In this document: piece by piece, positions 1 to 10,813 of the stretch
Layout: each line of letters opens with the position of its first letter
Numbering within the stretch: the stretch's first letter is position 1
DNA from: Nocardioides deserti
GTDB taxonomy: Bacteria > Actinomycetota > Actinomycetes > Propionibacteriales > Nocardioidaceae
Reading direction: 5' to 3'
Assembly (NCBI RefSeq): GCF_014266025.1
Contig: NZ_JACMYC010000010.1
Span: forward strand, 27,633-91,632
DNA length: 64,000 nucleotides
The notes under the pieces: generated by a model
What the model was told of the DNA's origin: nothing
What the model saw: the letters and a program-made list of their open reading frames with translations, nothing else
Databases searched by the model: none
Made by a program: the position numbers and the translations under genes

Positions 1-529
1 AGACCCGTTGGAGGGCGGTGTACGCCGACCAGCTGGACAGCCCGGGGCCGCGGCCCGGCATCGCGCCGAACGTCGCGACCATCTCGGCCGCGAGGTCGGC
101 CAGCGCCTGCTGGTCGTCGGCGGCGAGCGCCTCGGCCAGCCTCTCGCGGAAGTCCCGCAGCGCGTCCGCGCCGTCGCGGACCGAGAACTCCTGGCCCGCG
201 GCGTCCGGCCCGTCGCCGGTCGCCTCAGCCGCACCGGTGCCCGCGGCGCCGGCCCCCGAGCCGACCATCCGCGGGAACCAGAGGTCGAACAGCGCGTCGA
301 AGGTGGGTCGCTGCGACTGCTTCTTGACCAGCGTGGCGGCGTACGCCGCCTGGACCGTCTGCCGGCTCCCCCACTGCACCGCCGAGAGCGCGGCGACGGC
401 GTCGAGGTCCTCGGCGAGCGAGACCGACAGCCCCGCGGCGCGCAGCGCCTCGAGGAACGCGATGTGCCGGTCGAGCAGGCCGCTGCTGCTCTGGCTGCCG
501 GTCTGCCTGCCGGTCTGGTAGCCGGTCAC
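1..529 (-). CDS. VWA-domain (CoxE-like) protein, N-terminal part, cut by window edge
   Basis: Partial gene reading off the left edge. From a GTG start it encodes a hydrophilic leader and then a helical segment (LLDRHIAFLEALRAAGLSVS) typical of the N-terminus of CoxE-like von Willebrand factor A proteins, followed by QAAYAATLVKKQSQRPTFDALFDLWFP. The VWA/MIDAS domain itself would lie outside the window and is not seen. It starts 7 nt after the stop of the MoxR-type AAA+ ATPase gene, so the two are almost certainly one operon. MoxR-VWA pairs usually act as chaperone or metal-insertase couples for a partner complex. Assignment rests on N-terminal resemblance plus the MoxR neighbour. Confidence 0.72.
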   Translation of the reverse strand, partial: MTGYQTGRQTGSQSSSGLLDRHIAFLEALRAAGLSVSLAEDLDAVAALSAVQWGSRQTVQAAYAATLVKKQSQRPTFDALFDLWFPRMVGSGAGAAGTGAAEATGDGPDAAGQEFSVRDGADALRDFRERLAEALAADDQQALADLAAEMVATFGAMPGRGPGLSSWSAYTALQRV

Positions 530-536
530 CGGGCGT

Positions 537-1418
537 TCACCGGCGCAGCCGCAGCTCGCGGACGGCGCGGTCGTGGTCGGAGGCGTGCTTGAGGACGACA
601 CCGAGGGTGTCGGCGATCGCCTTGTCGTCGAGGTCGCGGATCTCGAGCGCGATGAGCGTGCGCGCCCAGTCGACGGACTCCGCGATGGACGGCGCCTTCT
701 TCAGCTCCAGCTCCCGCAGCCGGGCCACCGTCGTGACCAGCTGGCCGGCGACGCGCTCCTCGAGGTCGGGCACCTGGCTGGAGACGATCTCGCGCTCCCG
801 CTCGGCGTCCGGGTAGTCCAGGTGCAGGTAGAGGCAGCGGCGCTTGACCGCCTCGGAGAGCTCGCGGGTCGCGTTCGAGGTCAGCACGACGAACGGGCGG
901 CGCACCGCCGCGACCGTGCCGAGCTCGGGGATCGTGACCTGGAAGTCCGAGAGCACCTCGAGCAGCAGGCCCTCGACCTCGACGTCGGTCTTGTCGACCT
1001 CGTCGATGAGCAGGACCGTCGGCTCCTCGCGGCGGATCGCCGTCAGCAGCGGCCGGGTCAGCAGGAACTCGTCGGTGAAGATGTCGTCGTGGGTCTCGTC
1101 CCACGTGGCGGCATCGCCGGTGGCCTGCGTGGCCTGGATGCGCAGCAGCTGCTTCTTGTAGTTCCACTCGTAGAGCGCGCGGGCCTCGTCGAGCCCCTCG
1201 TAGCACTGCAGCCGGACCAGCTCCGCGCCGCTCGCCCGGGCGACCGCCTTCGCCAGCTCGGTCTTGCCGACCCCGGCCGGCCCCTCGACGAGGAGCGGCT
1301 TCTCCAGGGCGCCCGCGAGGTACGCCGTCGTGGCGGTCGCCGGGTCGGCGAGGTAGCCGGTCGCCGCCAACCGCTCGGTCGCGTCGTCGGGCGAGGAGAA
1401 CCAGTCGGCCGTCGTCAT
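537..1418 (-). CDS. MoxR-type AAA+ ATPase
   Basis: About 293 aa. Walker A GPAGVGKT lies at about residues 46-53, Walker B VLLIDE at about 135-140, and sensor-1 VVLTSN at about 177-182, followed by the arginine-rich KRRC segment typical of MoxR AAA+ proteins. The family is a chaperone-like ATPase that works with VWA-domain partners to mature or activate another enzyme, such as CO dehydrogenase or methanol dehydrogenase. The ATG at 1418 is chosen because the protein then begins just before the family's N-terminal helix; an ATG three codons upstream (1427) is also possible. It is co-transcribed with the downstream VWA gene. The client protein is unknown. Confidence 0.9.
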   Translation of the reverse strand: MTTADWFSSPDDATERLAATGYLADPATATTAYLAGALEKPLLVEGPAGVGKTELAKAVARASGAELVRLQCYEGLDEARALYEWNYKKQLLRIQATQATGDAATWDETHDDIFTDEFLLTRPLLTAIRREEPTVLLIDEVDKTDVEVEGLLLEVLSDFQVTIPELGTVAAVRRPFVVLTSNATRELSEAVKRRCLYLHLDYPDAEREREIVSSQVPDLEERVAGQLVTTVARLRELELKKAPSIAESVDWARTLIALEIRDLDDKAIADTLGVVLKHASDHDRAVRELRLRR

Positions 1419-1560
1419 GCCGGCCATCCTCGCCCATCGCCCCCGGCGTGGCCCGGTCCAGAGATCTGTCTCACGTGCGGCCGGCGGACGTGACCGCCTT
1501 CGGGGCGGGTCGTTGTCCAGGCGTACCTGTCCCATCCCCCACCGGCAGCGGGAGTCCGCG

Positions 1561-1932
1561 ATGCGCACCACCACCAGGCGAGGCCCGTCGCGGGCGCAGG
1601 TCTCCTCGGCGCTGCTGGCCGTCAAGGCCGCCGTGCTGGGTGCGGTCCTCGCGCTGACCGTGACCGCGGGCATCACCGCCTCCGGGACGACCGCCACGCC
1701 GGACGCGCGGCCGCCGGTGTTCACGATGGACGCCTCCGCCCAGGTGGTGCAGCAGGTGATGAGCAAGCACAACTGCTCGAGCACCGGGTTCGCCCCCGGC
1801 ACCCAGCCCGACTCCGCCCTGGTGCGCACCACCCGCGGCAAGCTGCGCGTCGTCAGCTTCGACCGCGGCTGGGACGTCTTCACCGGCCGCTCGCCGGGCC
1901 TCCTCGTCGCCGTCTGCCTCGGCCGCCCCTGA
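1561..1932 (+). CDS. Small secreted or membrane-anchored hypothetical protein
   Basis: 123 aa, not recognised as a known family. A basic N-terminus (MRTTTRRGPSR) is followed by a hydrophobic segment at about residues 15-41, which looks like a signal peptide or single anchor. The mature part has two cysteines (CSSTGFAPG and VAVCLGRP) that could form a disulfide. It is transcribed divergently from the MoxR operon. The ATG at 1561 follows a purine-rich stretch (cagcgggag). No function can be assigned. The reading frame has strong third-position GC and the signal-like start makes it likely to be real. Confidence 0.6.
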   Translation: MRTTTRRGPSRAQVSSALLAVKAAVLGAVLALTVTAGITASGTTATPDARPPVFTMDASAQVVQQVMSKHNCSSTGFAPGTQPDSALVRTTRGKLRVVSFDRGWDVFTGRSPGLLVAVCLGRP

Positions 1933-1952
1933 CCTGCCGCACCCTCTCCTGC

Positions 1953-2486
1953 TCAGGCGGGGCGGGCGGTGGCGGCGTGCCGCTTCGCCAGGTCGGCGTA
2001 GTACGGCGCGTTGGTGTCGACCCAGAACTGCGAGGACGTGCCCTCGATCGGCTTGGTCGCCTTGCACGGGACGCCCGCGGCGACGACGCCCGGCGGGATC
2101 TCGGCGCCGGGCGTGACCACGGAGCCCGCGGCCACCAGCGTCCCGGCGCCGACCTTCGCGCCGTCGAGCAGGGTCGAGCCGTTGCCGACCAGCGCGCGCT
2201 CGCCGACCTCGGTGCAGTGCACGACGCAGCCGTGGCCGACGGTCGCGTCCGGTCCGACGGTCAGCACCTGGTCCGGGCCGGCGTGCAGGACGCTGTTGTC
2301 CTGGATGTTGGTGCCGGCCTTCACCACGATCCGGCACACGTCGCCGCGGAGCACCGCGCCGTACCAGACGCTCGCGCCGGGCTCGATCGTCACGTCGCCG
2401 ATGAGGGTGGCGGTGGGGGCGATCCAGGCGTCGGGGTGCACGTCCGGGCGCTTGCCCTCGAACTCGAAAAGGTTCACGTCGCTCAT
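1953..2486 (-). CDS. Gamma-class carbonic anhydrase family protein (left-handed beta-helix)
   Basis: 177 aa hexapeptide-repeat protein. Repeats of the type IGDVTIEPGASVWYGAVLRGDV form the left-handed beta-helix. The three zinc-ligand histidines of the gamma-CA family are present at His68 (NSVLHAG), His85 and His90 (VGHGCVVH), with the conserved RGD and NIQDN segments before them. The family hydrates CO2 or, for many YrdA/PaaY-type members, has weak or unproven activity. The ATG at 2486 gives the normal family length. It sits between a + strand small gene and the UvrA-like gene on the same strand, with a 34-nt gap to the latter's stop; possible co-transcription is not proven. Confidence 0.88.
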   Translation of the reverse strand: MSDVNLFEFEGKRPDVHPDAWIAPTATLIGDVTIEPGASVWYGAVLRGDVCRIVVKAGTNIQDNSVLHAGPDQVLTVGPDATVGHGCVVHCTEVGERALVGNGSTLLDGAKVGAGTLVAAGSVVTPGAEIPPGVVAAGVPCKATKPIEGTSSQFWVDTNAPYYADLAKRHAATARPA

Positions 2487-2520
2487 CCCACACCACCCCG
2501 CCGAGGAGGTGCGAACCGGC

Positions 2521-4899
<2,379 letters not shown>

Positions 4900-5019
4900 G
4901 GATCTCCGTCCTCGATCGGGCAGGGCCAGCATGTCGGAGACCACCGACAGCGACCACCGACCTGTTGCCGGTCGGCGTGCTGACCGCGCGGGCGGCCCGG
5001 GCTCATCGGTCCGGACCCG

Positions 5020-5673
5020 TCAGGAGCCGGCGGCGACCCGCTCGGCCAGCCGGACGGCGGCGGTCAGCACCAGGTCCGCGGTCTCCGGGTCCGTCACGGC
5101 CTGCTCGGGCACGAGCCCGCCGAGCAGCGCGGCCGGCTGGGTGAGCCAGGCCCACACCCGCCAGGGATCCATCCTCGCGGCCAGGAGCGGCTCGAGGACC
5201 GGCGCGAGGTCGGGGCGCAGCTCGCCCTCGCCGGTGAGCTGGAACGCCGGCACGACGCTGCGCTCGTCGACGGGCACCACCAGCAGTCGGTGGGTCGAGG
5301 CGGCCTTGTGCACCGCGAACCGGGTGGCGTCCACCGACGTGCCGCGGACCTCGGCCAGGGCCGCGTAGTCGAACGTCGGCGTCGCCAGCAGCTCGGCCCG
5401 CAGCCGGGCGTGCCGCCGCAGCACCACCAGCGCGACGGGCACGGCGTGCTCGGGCTCGGTGCCCTCGTTGCGCAGCAGCCGCTCGACGTCCTGGAGCTGC
5501 GCGAGCGAGAGGTCCTGGCCGGTGCCGGGGTCGATCCAGCGGGCGGCGCTGCCGGCACCGCCGTCGCGCCGGAACGTCGGGAGGCCGGCCTCGGTCAGGT
5601 GGCCCTCCAGCCCGAGCCGCTCGATCCAGGTCGCCAGCTCCTCGCCGAGCGTGGCCCGCTGCTCCTCCGTCAC
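5020..5673 (-). CDS. ParS/MbcA/Xre-antitoxin-like protein
   Basis: 217 aa from a GTG at 5673. The C-terminal half (VPAFQLTGEGELRPDLAPVL, then MDPWRVWAWLTQPAALLGGLVP) resembles the toxin-binding domain (DUF2384-like) of ParS/MbcA/Xre antitoxins, where a W-x3-WL..P..L.G..P pattern is typical. The N-terminal half (TEEQRATLGEELATWIERLGLEGH, then DLSLAQLQDVERLL) is helical. A cognate RES-domain toxin, which usually follows such an antitoxin immediately, is not present: the next gene on this strand lies 121 nt upstream (uvrA-like) and the flanking gene is an RTX protein. It may be an orphan regulator that kept the fold. Family assignment is by motif resemblance only. Confidence 0.6.
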   Translation of the reverse strand: MTEEQRATLGEELATWIERLGLEGHLTEAGLPTFRRDGGAGSAARWIDPGTGQDLSLAQLQDVERLLRNEGTEPEHAVPVALVVLRRHARLRAELLATPTFDYAALAEVRGTSVDATRFAVHKAASTHRLLVVPVDERSVVPAFQLTGEGELRPDLAPVLEPLLAARMDPWRVWAWLTQPAALLGGLVPEQAVTDPETADLVLTAAVRLAERVAAGS

Positions 5674-5701
5674 GGGTCCCAGCCTGCCGCATCGGGCCGG
5701 G

Positions 5702-6940
5702 TCAGCCGCAGTCGCCGACCTCGAAGGAGCGGCACCGGTCGGCCCGCGACCCGCGCAGCACCCGGTCGGTCCCGGCACCGCCTCGCAGCACGTCGGCGCC
5801 GGGCGAGGCCGTGACGCGGTCCCACCCGCCTCCGAGCCGCGCGTCCAGCGGGCCGGTCGCCTGGCCGGCGTCGACCACGTCGCGCGTCGGCGAGCCGCGA
5901 TAGGTCCACCCGGCGCCGTACCAGAGCTCGAGCACCTCGGCTCCGGCGTACGCCGCCGTGCCGGCCGCCGTCGCGACCGTGCCGCGCCGCGCGTCGACGG
6001 CCACCTGCCGGGCGTGCTGCCCGCGGCCGCCGAACAGGCGCAGGGCGTCCTGGCCGCTCCCGGCGTCGAACCGCCACCCGCCGGCGTCGACGCGGACGTC
6101 GGCGAAGTCGTCGCCGCCGCCGAGGTCGACCACGACCGGCTCGGCGCCCAGCGCTCGCACGTAGTCGGTGCTGTCGGTGCCGGTCACCCGGTCGCGCCCG
6201 CCGTGGCTCACCACGGTGTCGTACCCGCCGGCCACCGTCGGGCCGAGGTCCACCCGGTCGTCACCGTCGCGGTCGGGCGCGCCGGCCGGGTCGGTCCGGA
6301 CGCGGTCGGTGCCTGCCCCGGTCTCGACGGTGTCGGACCCCGCGCCGGCTTCGAGGAGGTCGTCGCCGTCGGTGCCGACCACGGTGTCGTCGTGCGACGA
6401 CCCCTCGAACGTGACCGGCTGGCCGGCCACCACCAGTCGGTCCCTGCCCTCGCCGGTCACGGTCGCCGCCGGCAGGTCGATGCCCACCGGCGTCACGGAG
6501 CCGGCGTACGTCACCCGGTCGGGGACTGCAGCCCCGTCGCCGTCGGGGTCGGCGCCCGGGTCGAGCAGGTCGTCGCCCGGCCCGCCGGCGAGGGTGTCGC
6601 CGAACGTGTCGACGGTGCGCGTGCGCTCCTCGCGGTCCTGGCCCCCGTGGAGCCGGTCCTCGCCGCGGCCGCCGCTCAGCACGTCCGCGCCCTCGCCGCC
6701 GCAGACGACGTCGTCCCCGCCCCGCCCGTCGACCACGTCGTCACCGCCGAGCGCGGCGATCACGTCCGGCCCGGGCGTCCCGGTGATCGTGTCGGCCGCC
6801 GGCGTGCCGACGATGGTCGCGGTCAGACCGCGGCAGGTCGGCGGCGGTGTGGCCCGGGTCGGAGCGGCCTGGGCCGGCGCCGGCGCGGCGAGGGTGACCA
6901 GGAGGAGCGTGGGTGGGAGGAGGGCACGGGCGGTTCGCAT
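5702..6940 (-). CDS. Secreted RTX-type calcium-binding repeat protein
   Basis: 412 aa with a clear Sec signal peptide (residues 1-25, ending APAQAA). The N-terminal third carries hemolysin-type nonapeptides of the GGxGxDxxx kind (for example ALGGDDVVDGRGGDDVVCGG and SGGRGEDRLHGG), which form calcium-binding parallel beta-rolls. Further degenerate GxGxD repeats run to the C-terminus (LLEAGAGSDTVETGAGTDRV, VLRGGAGTDRVLRG). Four cysteines, two near the ends (CRGL, CRSFEVGDCG), may close disulfides. There is no type I secretion neighbour; Sec export with extracellular calcium folding is the likely route. The ATG at 6940 is unambiguous. Enzymatic activity is not visible. Confidence 0.85.
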   Translation of the reverse strand: MRTARALLPPTLLLVTLAAPAPAQAAPTRATPPPTCRGLTATIVGTPAADTITGTPGPDVIAALGGDDVVDGRGGDDVVCGGEGADVLSGGRGEDRLHGGQDREERTRTVDTFGDTLAGGPGDDLLDPGADPDGDGAAVPDRVTYAGSVTPVGIDLPAATVTGEGRDRLVVAGQPVTFEGSSHDDTVVGTDGDDLLEAGAGSDTVETGAGTDRVRTDPAGAPDRDGDDRVDLGPTVAGGYDTVVSHGGRDRVTGTDSTDYVRALGAEPVVVDLGGGDDFADVRVDAGGWRFDAGSGQDALRLFGGRGQHARQVAVDARRGTVATAAGTAAYAGAEVLELWYGAGWTYRGSPTRDVVDAGQATGPLDARLGGGWDRVTASPGADVLRGGAGTDRVLRGSRADRCRSFEVGDCG

Positions 6941-6997
6941 GCCTCGTACGACGCCGGGCGGGCCCGCCTGGTTCGCGGGTCCGGCGCCCGCCCTCGG

Positions 6998-7843
6998 TCA
7001 GGCCAGGCCGGCCCGGGCGAGCACCCGCCGCGCAGACCTCACCACCGCGAGGTCGACGAGCCGTCCGTCGCTCGTGACCGCAGCGCCGAGGCCGGCCCGG
7101 TCGGCCCGGTCGAAGACCTCCACGATCTCGCGCGCCGAGGCCAGCTCCTCCGCTGACGGGGCGAGCGCCATGTGCACCACCGCGACCTGGGCGGGATGGA
7201 TGAGGGTGCGCCCCGTGAAGCCCTGGCGCACCAGGCGCTCGGTGGAGCGGCGCAGCACGTCGTCGTCACCGAGCCGGGTCTCCACCGGCCCGACGGGTGC
7301 GGCCAGGCCGGCGGCCGCCGAGGCGAGGACGACGGCGAAGCGGGCGGGCCAGAGCTCCTCACGCTCGGCCCCGGGCGAGATGCCGAGGTTCGCGGCGAGG
7401 TCGGCCTCGCCGAGGCCGAGCCGCACGACCCGCGGGGCGCGGGCGACAGCCGCGACCTCGTCCAGGCCGTGGGCGGTCTCGAGGAGACCGATCACCTGGA
7501 CCGAGCCAGGGGGCAGGCCTGCGCGGTCCTCGGCGGCCGGCAGCAGGTCGTCCACCCGGGCCAGGAGGGTGGGCTCCGCACCCGGCACGACGACACCCGT
7601 CGTGCCGGGGCGGACGGCCGCCGCGACGTCCTTCTCGAGCGTCCGCGCGTCCACGCGCACCCACCACTCCGGACCGTCGGGGCGGTCGTGCCGACCGACC
7701 TCGAGCCGGGCCGCCTCCTTGCCGGCCGGGGCCACGCCGTCCTCCAGGTCGAGGACTACGGCATCCACCCCGCTGGCGGCGGCCTTCGCGAACCGCTCGG
7801 GCCGGTCCCCCGGGGCGTAGAGGTAGGTGCGTGCCGCGCTCAC
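6998..7843 (-). CDS. HpcH/HpaI aldolase - CitE-like acyl-CoA lyase
   Basis: 281 aa. It starts with RTYLYAPGDRPERFAKAAASG and AVVLDLEDGV, matches the CitE/malyl-CoA lyase fold, and has LLETAHGL (metal-binding Glu), LGEADLAANLG and the late LIHPAQV loop. The family splits 3-hydroxy acyl-CoA thioesters such as malyl-, citramalyl- or methylmalyl-CoA into acetyl-CoA plus an oxo acid. The GTG at 7843 lies 8 nt after the amidohydrolase stop, so it is the last gene of the CoA-transferase operon. Together with the CaiB-type transferase it suggests that the pathway ends in CoA-activation and C-C cleavage (inference). Confidence 0.86.
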   Translation of the reverse strand: MSAARTYLYAPGDRPERFAKAAASGVDAVVLDLEDGVAPAGKEAARLEVGRHDRPDGPEWWVRVDARTLEKDVAAAVRPGTTGVVVPGAEPTLLARVDDLLPAAEDRAGLPPGSVQVIGLLETAHGLDEVAAVARAPRVVRLGLGEADLAANLGISPGAEREELWPARFAVVLASAAAGLAAPVGPVETRLGDDDVLRRSTERLVRQGFTGRTLIHPAQVAVVHMALAPSAEELASAREIVEVFDRADRAGLGAAVTSDGRLVDLAVVRSARRVLARAGLA

Positions 7844-7851
7844 GGTCGGGG

Positions 7852-9309
7852 TCAGGCCCGCTCGAGCGGACGACGCAGGTATTGGCCGACCGGCTCGCCA
7901 ACGACCTCGCCCGCCTCGAGGACCTGCTGCCCGCGCAGGAAGGTGTCGGTCACCCGCGCCGTCATGTCGAAGCCCTCGAACGGCGTGTACTCCTGGGTCG
8001 ACTCCGAGTCCGCCGCGCGGACCGTCCACGAGACGTCGGGGTCGACGAGCGCGATGTCGGCGTCGAACCCGACCGCGATCGCGCCCTTGGTGCGCAGGCC
8101 GAAGCGCTTCGCGGGGTTCCCGGAGACCAGCGCGGCCATCCGGCCGAGGGACAGGCCGCGCTTGGTGCCCTCGGTGACGAGGCCAGCGAGGAGGTACTCC
8201 GTGCCGCCGAAGCCGGACTTGGCCACGAAGACGTCCTCGCGGTCCTCGCCGAACTTCTTCTCGTCCTTGCAGCAGGCGTGGTCGGAAACGACCCAGTCGA
8301 TGCTTCCGTCCAGGACGTACTCCCACAGCGCCTCGACGTCCTCGCGAGGGCGGATGGGCGGGTTCACCTTCGCGCCGACGTCCGCGGTGGTGATGTCGGC
8401 CAGCAGGTGACCGATGGTGACCTCGCGGCGGAAGTCGATGTGGGGGAACGCCGTCGACATGCGCAGCGCCGCGTCCACGGCTTTGCGGGAGGTCAGGTGG
8501 AGCAGGTTGATGGTCGGCAGGCCGGTCTCGTGCGCCAGGTACGACGCGATGCTGATGGCCAGGCCCTCGGAGTGCGGGGGCCGCGACTCGTGGTACGCCT
8601 CGAGACCGGTGAGCTCCCCGGCGCCCTCCACCAGCTCGGTGTAGGCACGCATGATCTCCGCGGTCTCGCAGTGCAGCGAGAGCGAGATCTCGTCGGCGAT
8701 TTCCGGAAACTGCTCGCGCGCGCGCTGGATGCCGCGCATGACGAACTCGAAGTGCGCGTAGTCGTAGCGCTCGCCCTCGGGGATCATGAGGAAGGAGTTC
8801 TGGTCGGCGGAGCGGCCGTGCAGGCCGTGGCTGCCGTAGAACATGAAGACCTTGAACGACGTGACGCCGTGGTCGCCCACCAGCGCGGGAATCTCCTCGA
8901 TGTGCTTCTTCATCATCGGCGCGAGGTGGAAGGCGTAGTCGACGTGCGCCCGGCCCTCGGTGGCCCGCAGGACCTCGGGGAAGAACTCCGCGTACTCCCC
9001 GCCCTTGTTCAGGTAGTACTGCCCGGTGCGCATGTAGGTGATGCCGGTCGTCACCCCGCCCTGGGCGCACGCGCGGCTCTCGGTGAGCGCGTCCTCCGAC
9101 AGCGGGTTGTAGATCCCCCAGTGCTGGTGGGCGTCCACGACGCCGGGGAACGCGATCTTGCCGCCGCCGTCGACCACGCGGGTGCCGGCGACGGGCTCGA
9201 TGCCCTCGCGCAGCTCGGTGATCCGGCCGTCGGTCACGGCGACGTCGAGCGCCTGGGGCTCGTCGTGGTCGGGGGCGACGACGCGGACGTTCTTCAGCAG
9301 CAGGTCCAT
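7852..9309 (-). CDS. Hydantoinase/dihydropyrimidinase-like amidohydrolase
   Basis: 485 aa. All metal ligands of the binuclear cyclic amidohydrolases are present: H61-x-H63 (DAHQH), the lysine expected to be carboxylated, K153 (TSFKVFMFY), H213 (SLHCE), H271 (LLHLTS) and D343 (VSDHACC). The family opens cyclic amides and imides such as dihydropyrimidines, hydantoins, allantoin, dihydroorotate or succinimide-type rings. The start is well marked by AGGAGAG followed by an ATG at 9309. It lies in the operon between a PrpD-family and a CitE-like gene, which is not the pyrimidine-catabolism context (no beta-ureidopropionase), so the substrate ring is probably something else. Substrate undetermined. 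Confidence 0.88.
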   Translation of the reverse strand: MDLLLKNVRVVAPDHDEPQALDVAVTDGRITELREGIEPVAGTRVVDGGGKIAFPGVVDAHQHWGIYNPLSEDALTESRACAQGGVTTGITYMRTGQYYLNKGGEYAEFFPEVLRATEGRAHVDYAFHLAPMMKKHIEEIPALVGDHGVTSFKVFMFYGSHGLHGRSADQNSFLMIPEGERYDYAHFEFVMRGIQRAREQFPEIADEISLSLHCETAEIMRAYTELVEGAGELTGLEAYHESRPPHSEGLAISIASYLAHETGLPTINLLHLTSRKAVDAALRMSTAFPHIDFRREVTIGHLLADITTADVGAKVNPPIRPREDVEALWEYVLDGSIDWVVSDHACCKDEKKFGEDREDVFVAKSGFGGTEYLLAGLVTEGTKRGLSLGRMAALVSGNPAKRFGLRTKGAIAVGFDADIALVDPDVSWTVRAADSESTQEYTPFEGFDMTARVTDTFLRGQQVLEAGEVVGEPVGQYLRRPLERA

Positions 9310-9322
9310 CAGTTCTCTCCTA

Positions 9323-9365
9323 GGTAGCGACCGGGTAGCGACGGGTGGGGCCGGGTGGGGCCGGG
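9323..9365. repeat. Short tandem direct repeats in the spacer of the CoA-transferase operon
   Basis: The 67-nt gap between the PrpD-family and amidohydrolase genes holds two back-to-back short duplications. GGTAGCGAC occurs twice at an 11-bp period (9323 and 9334), and GGGTGGGGCC occurs twice at a 10-bp period (9343 and 9353). They lie just upstream of the amidohydrolase Shine-Dalgarno. They look like replication-slippage products and no function is evident. Confidence 0.55.
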
Positions 9366-9376
9366 AGCGGCGGGGG

Positions 9377-10813
9377 TCAGTGGGTGGGTCGGGACCCCGT
9401 AGGGGCTCCCGCGAGGTGCGACATCAGAAGGTCGATCGAGCCGAGCCCCCGCAGGTCGCGCAGCCCGGCCTCGACCGTCTCGATGGCGTCGGGCGCGAGG
9501 TGTCCGGCGACGTTCTCGCGGAACTTCACCGCCAGCTCGTCGTCGGTGAGCGGTCGCTGTGGGCCACCGCGGTTGGTGAGGACCTCGACGACCCGCTCGG
9601 AGCCGTCGGTGAGCTCGGCCCGGACGACGGCCGGGAACTGGTAGGGGAAGATCTCGTCGCAGCGCGGGTCCGCCACCACGTCGACCAGGGCCATCAGGGC
9701 ACGCCGCTCCGGGTGCTGGGCGAGCTCATCGGTGTAGTCGGCGAGACCGACGCCGAGGCCGGACCCCCCGAGCAGACCCGCGACCAGGGCGTACGGCCCG
9801 CTGAACTGGGCCTGGTAACCGGTCTCCGGTGCCCGCTTGGTCTCGATCGGTTGCCCGATGGTGCGCAGCGGCGCCGCGGCGACGCCCAGCACGAGGCGCC
9901 GGACCTGGTCGGGGCGCACGCCCCGCGCGCGCAGCTCCATGCCGGCGTCGACCGCGGCGTGGGTGAAGTGGTTCGCCGGGTAGGGCTTGAAGAAGATCCC
10001 CGGCACCGCCCACTCCGTGCCGAGGCCGCGGTCGACCGCGTCGAGGTCGACCTTCGAGCCGTGGAGCCAGGACTCGAAGAAGCCGAACCGGCCCTCGAGG
10101 ACGGTCGGCGGGCCGGTGAAACCGCGCTGCACCAGGTGGGCCGCGGAGACGCCGGACTGGGCGCCCCACCCGCAGTGCAGGCGCTTGACCGTGCCGCCGG
10201 TCCGGTTGGCCTCGAGGATGCCCGAGGCCATCGACGCGGCCAGGCCCAGCGTGTCGGCCAGCCCGATCTCGTCGAGGCCGAGCAGCATGCCGGCGGCGAC
10301 CGCGGCGCCCATGGCGCCGCAGATGGAGGTGGCGTGCTGGCCGTGCTCGAAGTACACCGAGTTGCCGATCGACTCGTCGTAACCGGCCATGCCGAGACGC
10401 ACCGCGACCTCGAGCCCGACCGCCACGGCGCGCACCAGGTCCTCGCCTGTCGCACCTGCCTCCTCGGCCGCGGCCAGCGCGGCAGGGACGATGTTGGCGC
10501 TGGGGTGCAGCACCGAGGGCAGGTGCGTGTCGTCGTAGTCGAGGGAGTGCGCGAGCACCCCGTTGACGAACGCCGCGGCGGGGGCCGGCAGCTTCGTCGC
10601 CACCCCGACGGCGTGGGCCTGTCCGCGCCCGCCGAGCTCCTCGGCGTACGCCATGGCGGCCTGGCTGGTCGGCAACGACCGCGCGGCCACGGCGAGCCCG
10701 AGGACGTCCACGACACGCTGCTCCACGCTCGCGGCGACGTCCTCGGGGACCCCGCCCCGCGCCACGCCGTGCGCGAACGAGGCCAACTGCTGGGCCAGGG
10801 TGGGCTCAGCCAC
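9377..10813 (-). CDS. MmgE/PrpD family protein
   Basis: 478 aa. It has the family's N-terminal helical domain (VVDVLGLAVAAR, AAAFVNGVLAHSLDYDDTH), the conserved SVLHPSANIVPAALA and HCGWGAQSG segments, and the C-terminal beta-rich lid (FFKPYPANHFTHAAVDA). Characterised members are 2-methylcitrate dehydratase, cis-aconitate decarboxylase and iminodisuccinate epimerase, so the reaction cannot be read from the sequence. The GTG at 10813 overlaps the cyclase stop by 8 nt (GTGGCTGA), indicating translational coupling. In this operon it would act on a di- or tricarboxylic intermediate between ring opening and CoA activation (inference). Confidence 0.87.
   Translation of the reverse strand: MAEPTLAQQLASFAHGVARGGVPEDVAASVEQRVVDVLGLAVAARSLPTSQAAMAYAEELGGRGQAHAVGVATKLPAPAAAFVNGVLAHSLDYDDTHLPSVLHPSANIVPAALAAAEEAGATGEDLVRAVAVGLEVAVRLGMAGYDESIGNSVYFEHGQHATSICGAMGAAVAAGMLLGLDEIGLADTLGLAASMASGILEANRTGGTVKRLHCGWGAQSGVSAAHLVQRGFTGPPTVLEGRFGFFESWLHGSKVDLDAVDRGLGTEWAVPGIFFKPYPANHFTHAAVDAGMELRARGVRPDQVRRLVLGVAAAPLRTIGQPIETKRAPETGYQAQFSGPYALVAGLLGGSGLGVGLADYTDELAQHPERRALMALVDVVADPRCDEIFPYQFPAVVRAELTDGSERVVEVLTNRGGPQRPLTDDELAVKFRENVAGHLAPDAIETVEAGLRDLRGLGSIDLLMSHLAGAPTGSRPTH

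Noticed and set aside
6998..9070. One 690-aa protein joining the CitE-like lyase to an upstream extension
   Set aside because: The N-terminal 400 residues are the out-of-frame shadow of the amidohydrolase gene; the lyase domain starts at the GTG at 7843.
7852..9309. Pyrimidine catabolism (dihydropyrimidinase of the reductive Pyd pathway)
   Set aside because: No dihydropyrimidine dehydrogenase or beta-ureidopropionase gene is nearby; neighbours are CoA-transferase, PrpD and CitE-like genes.
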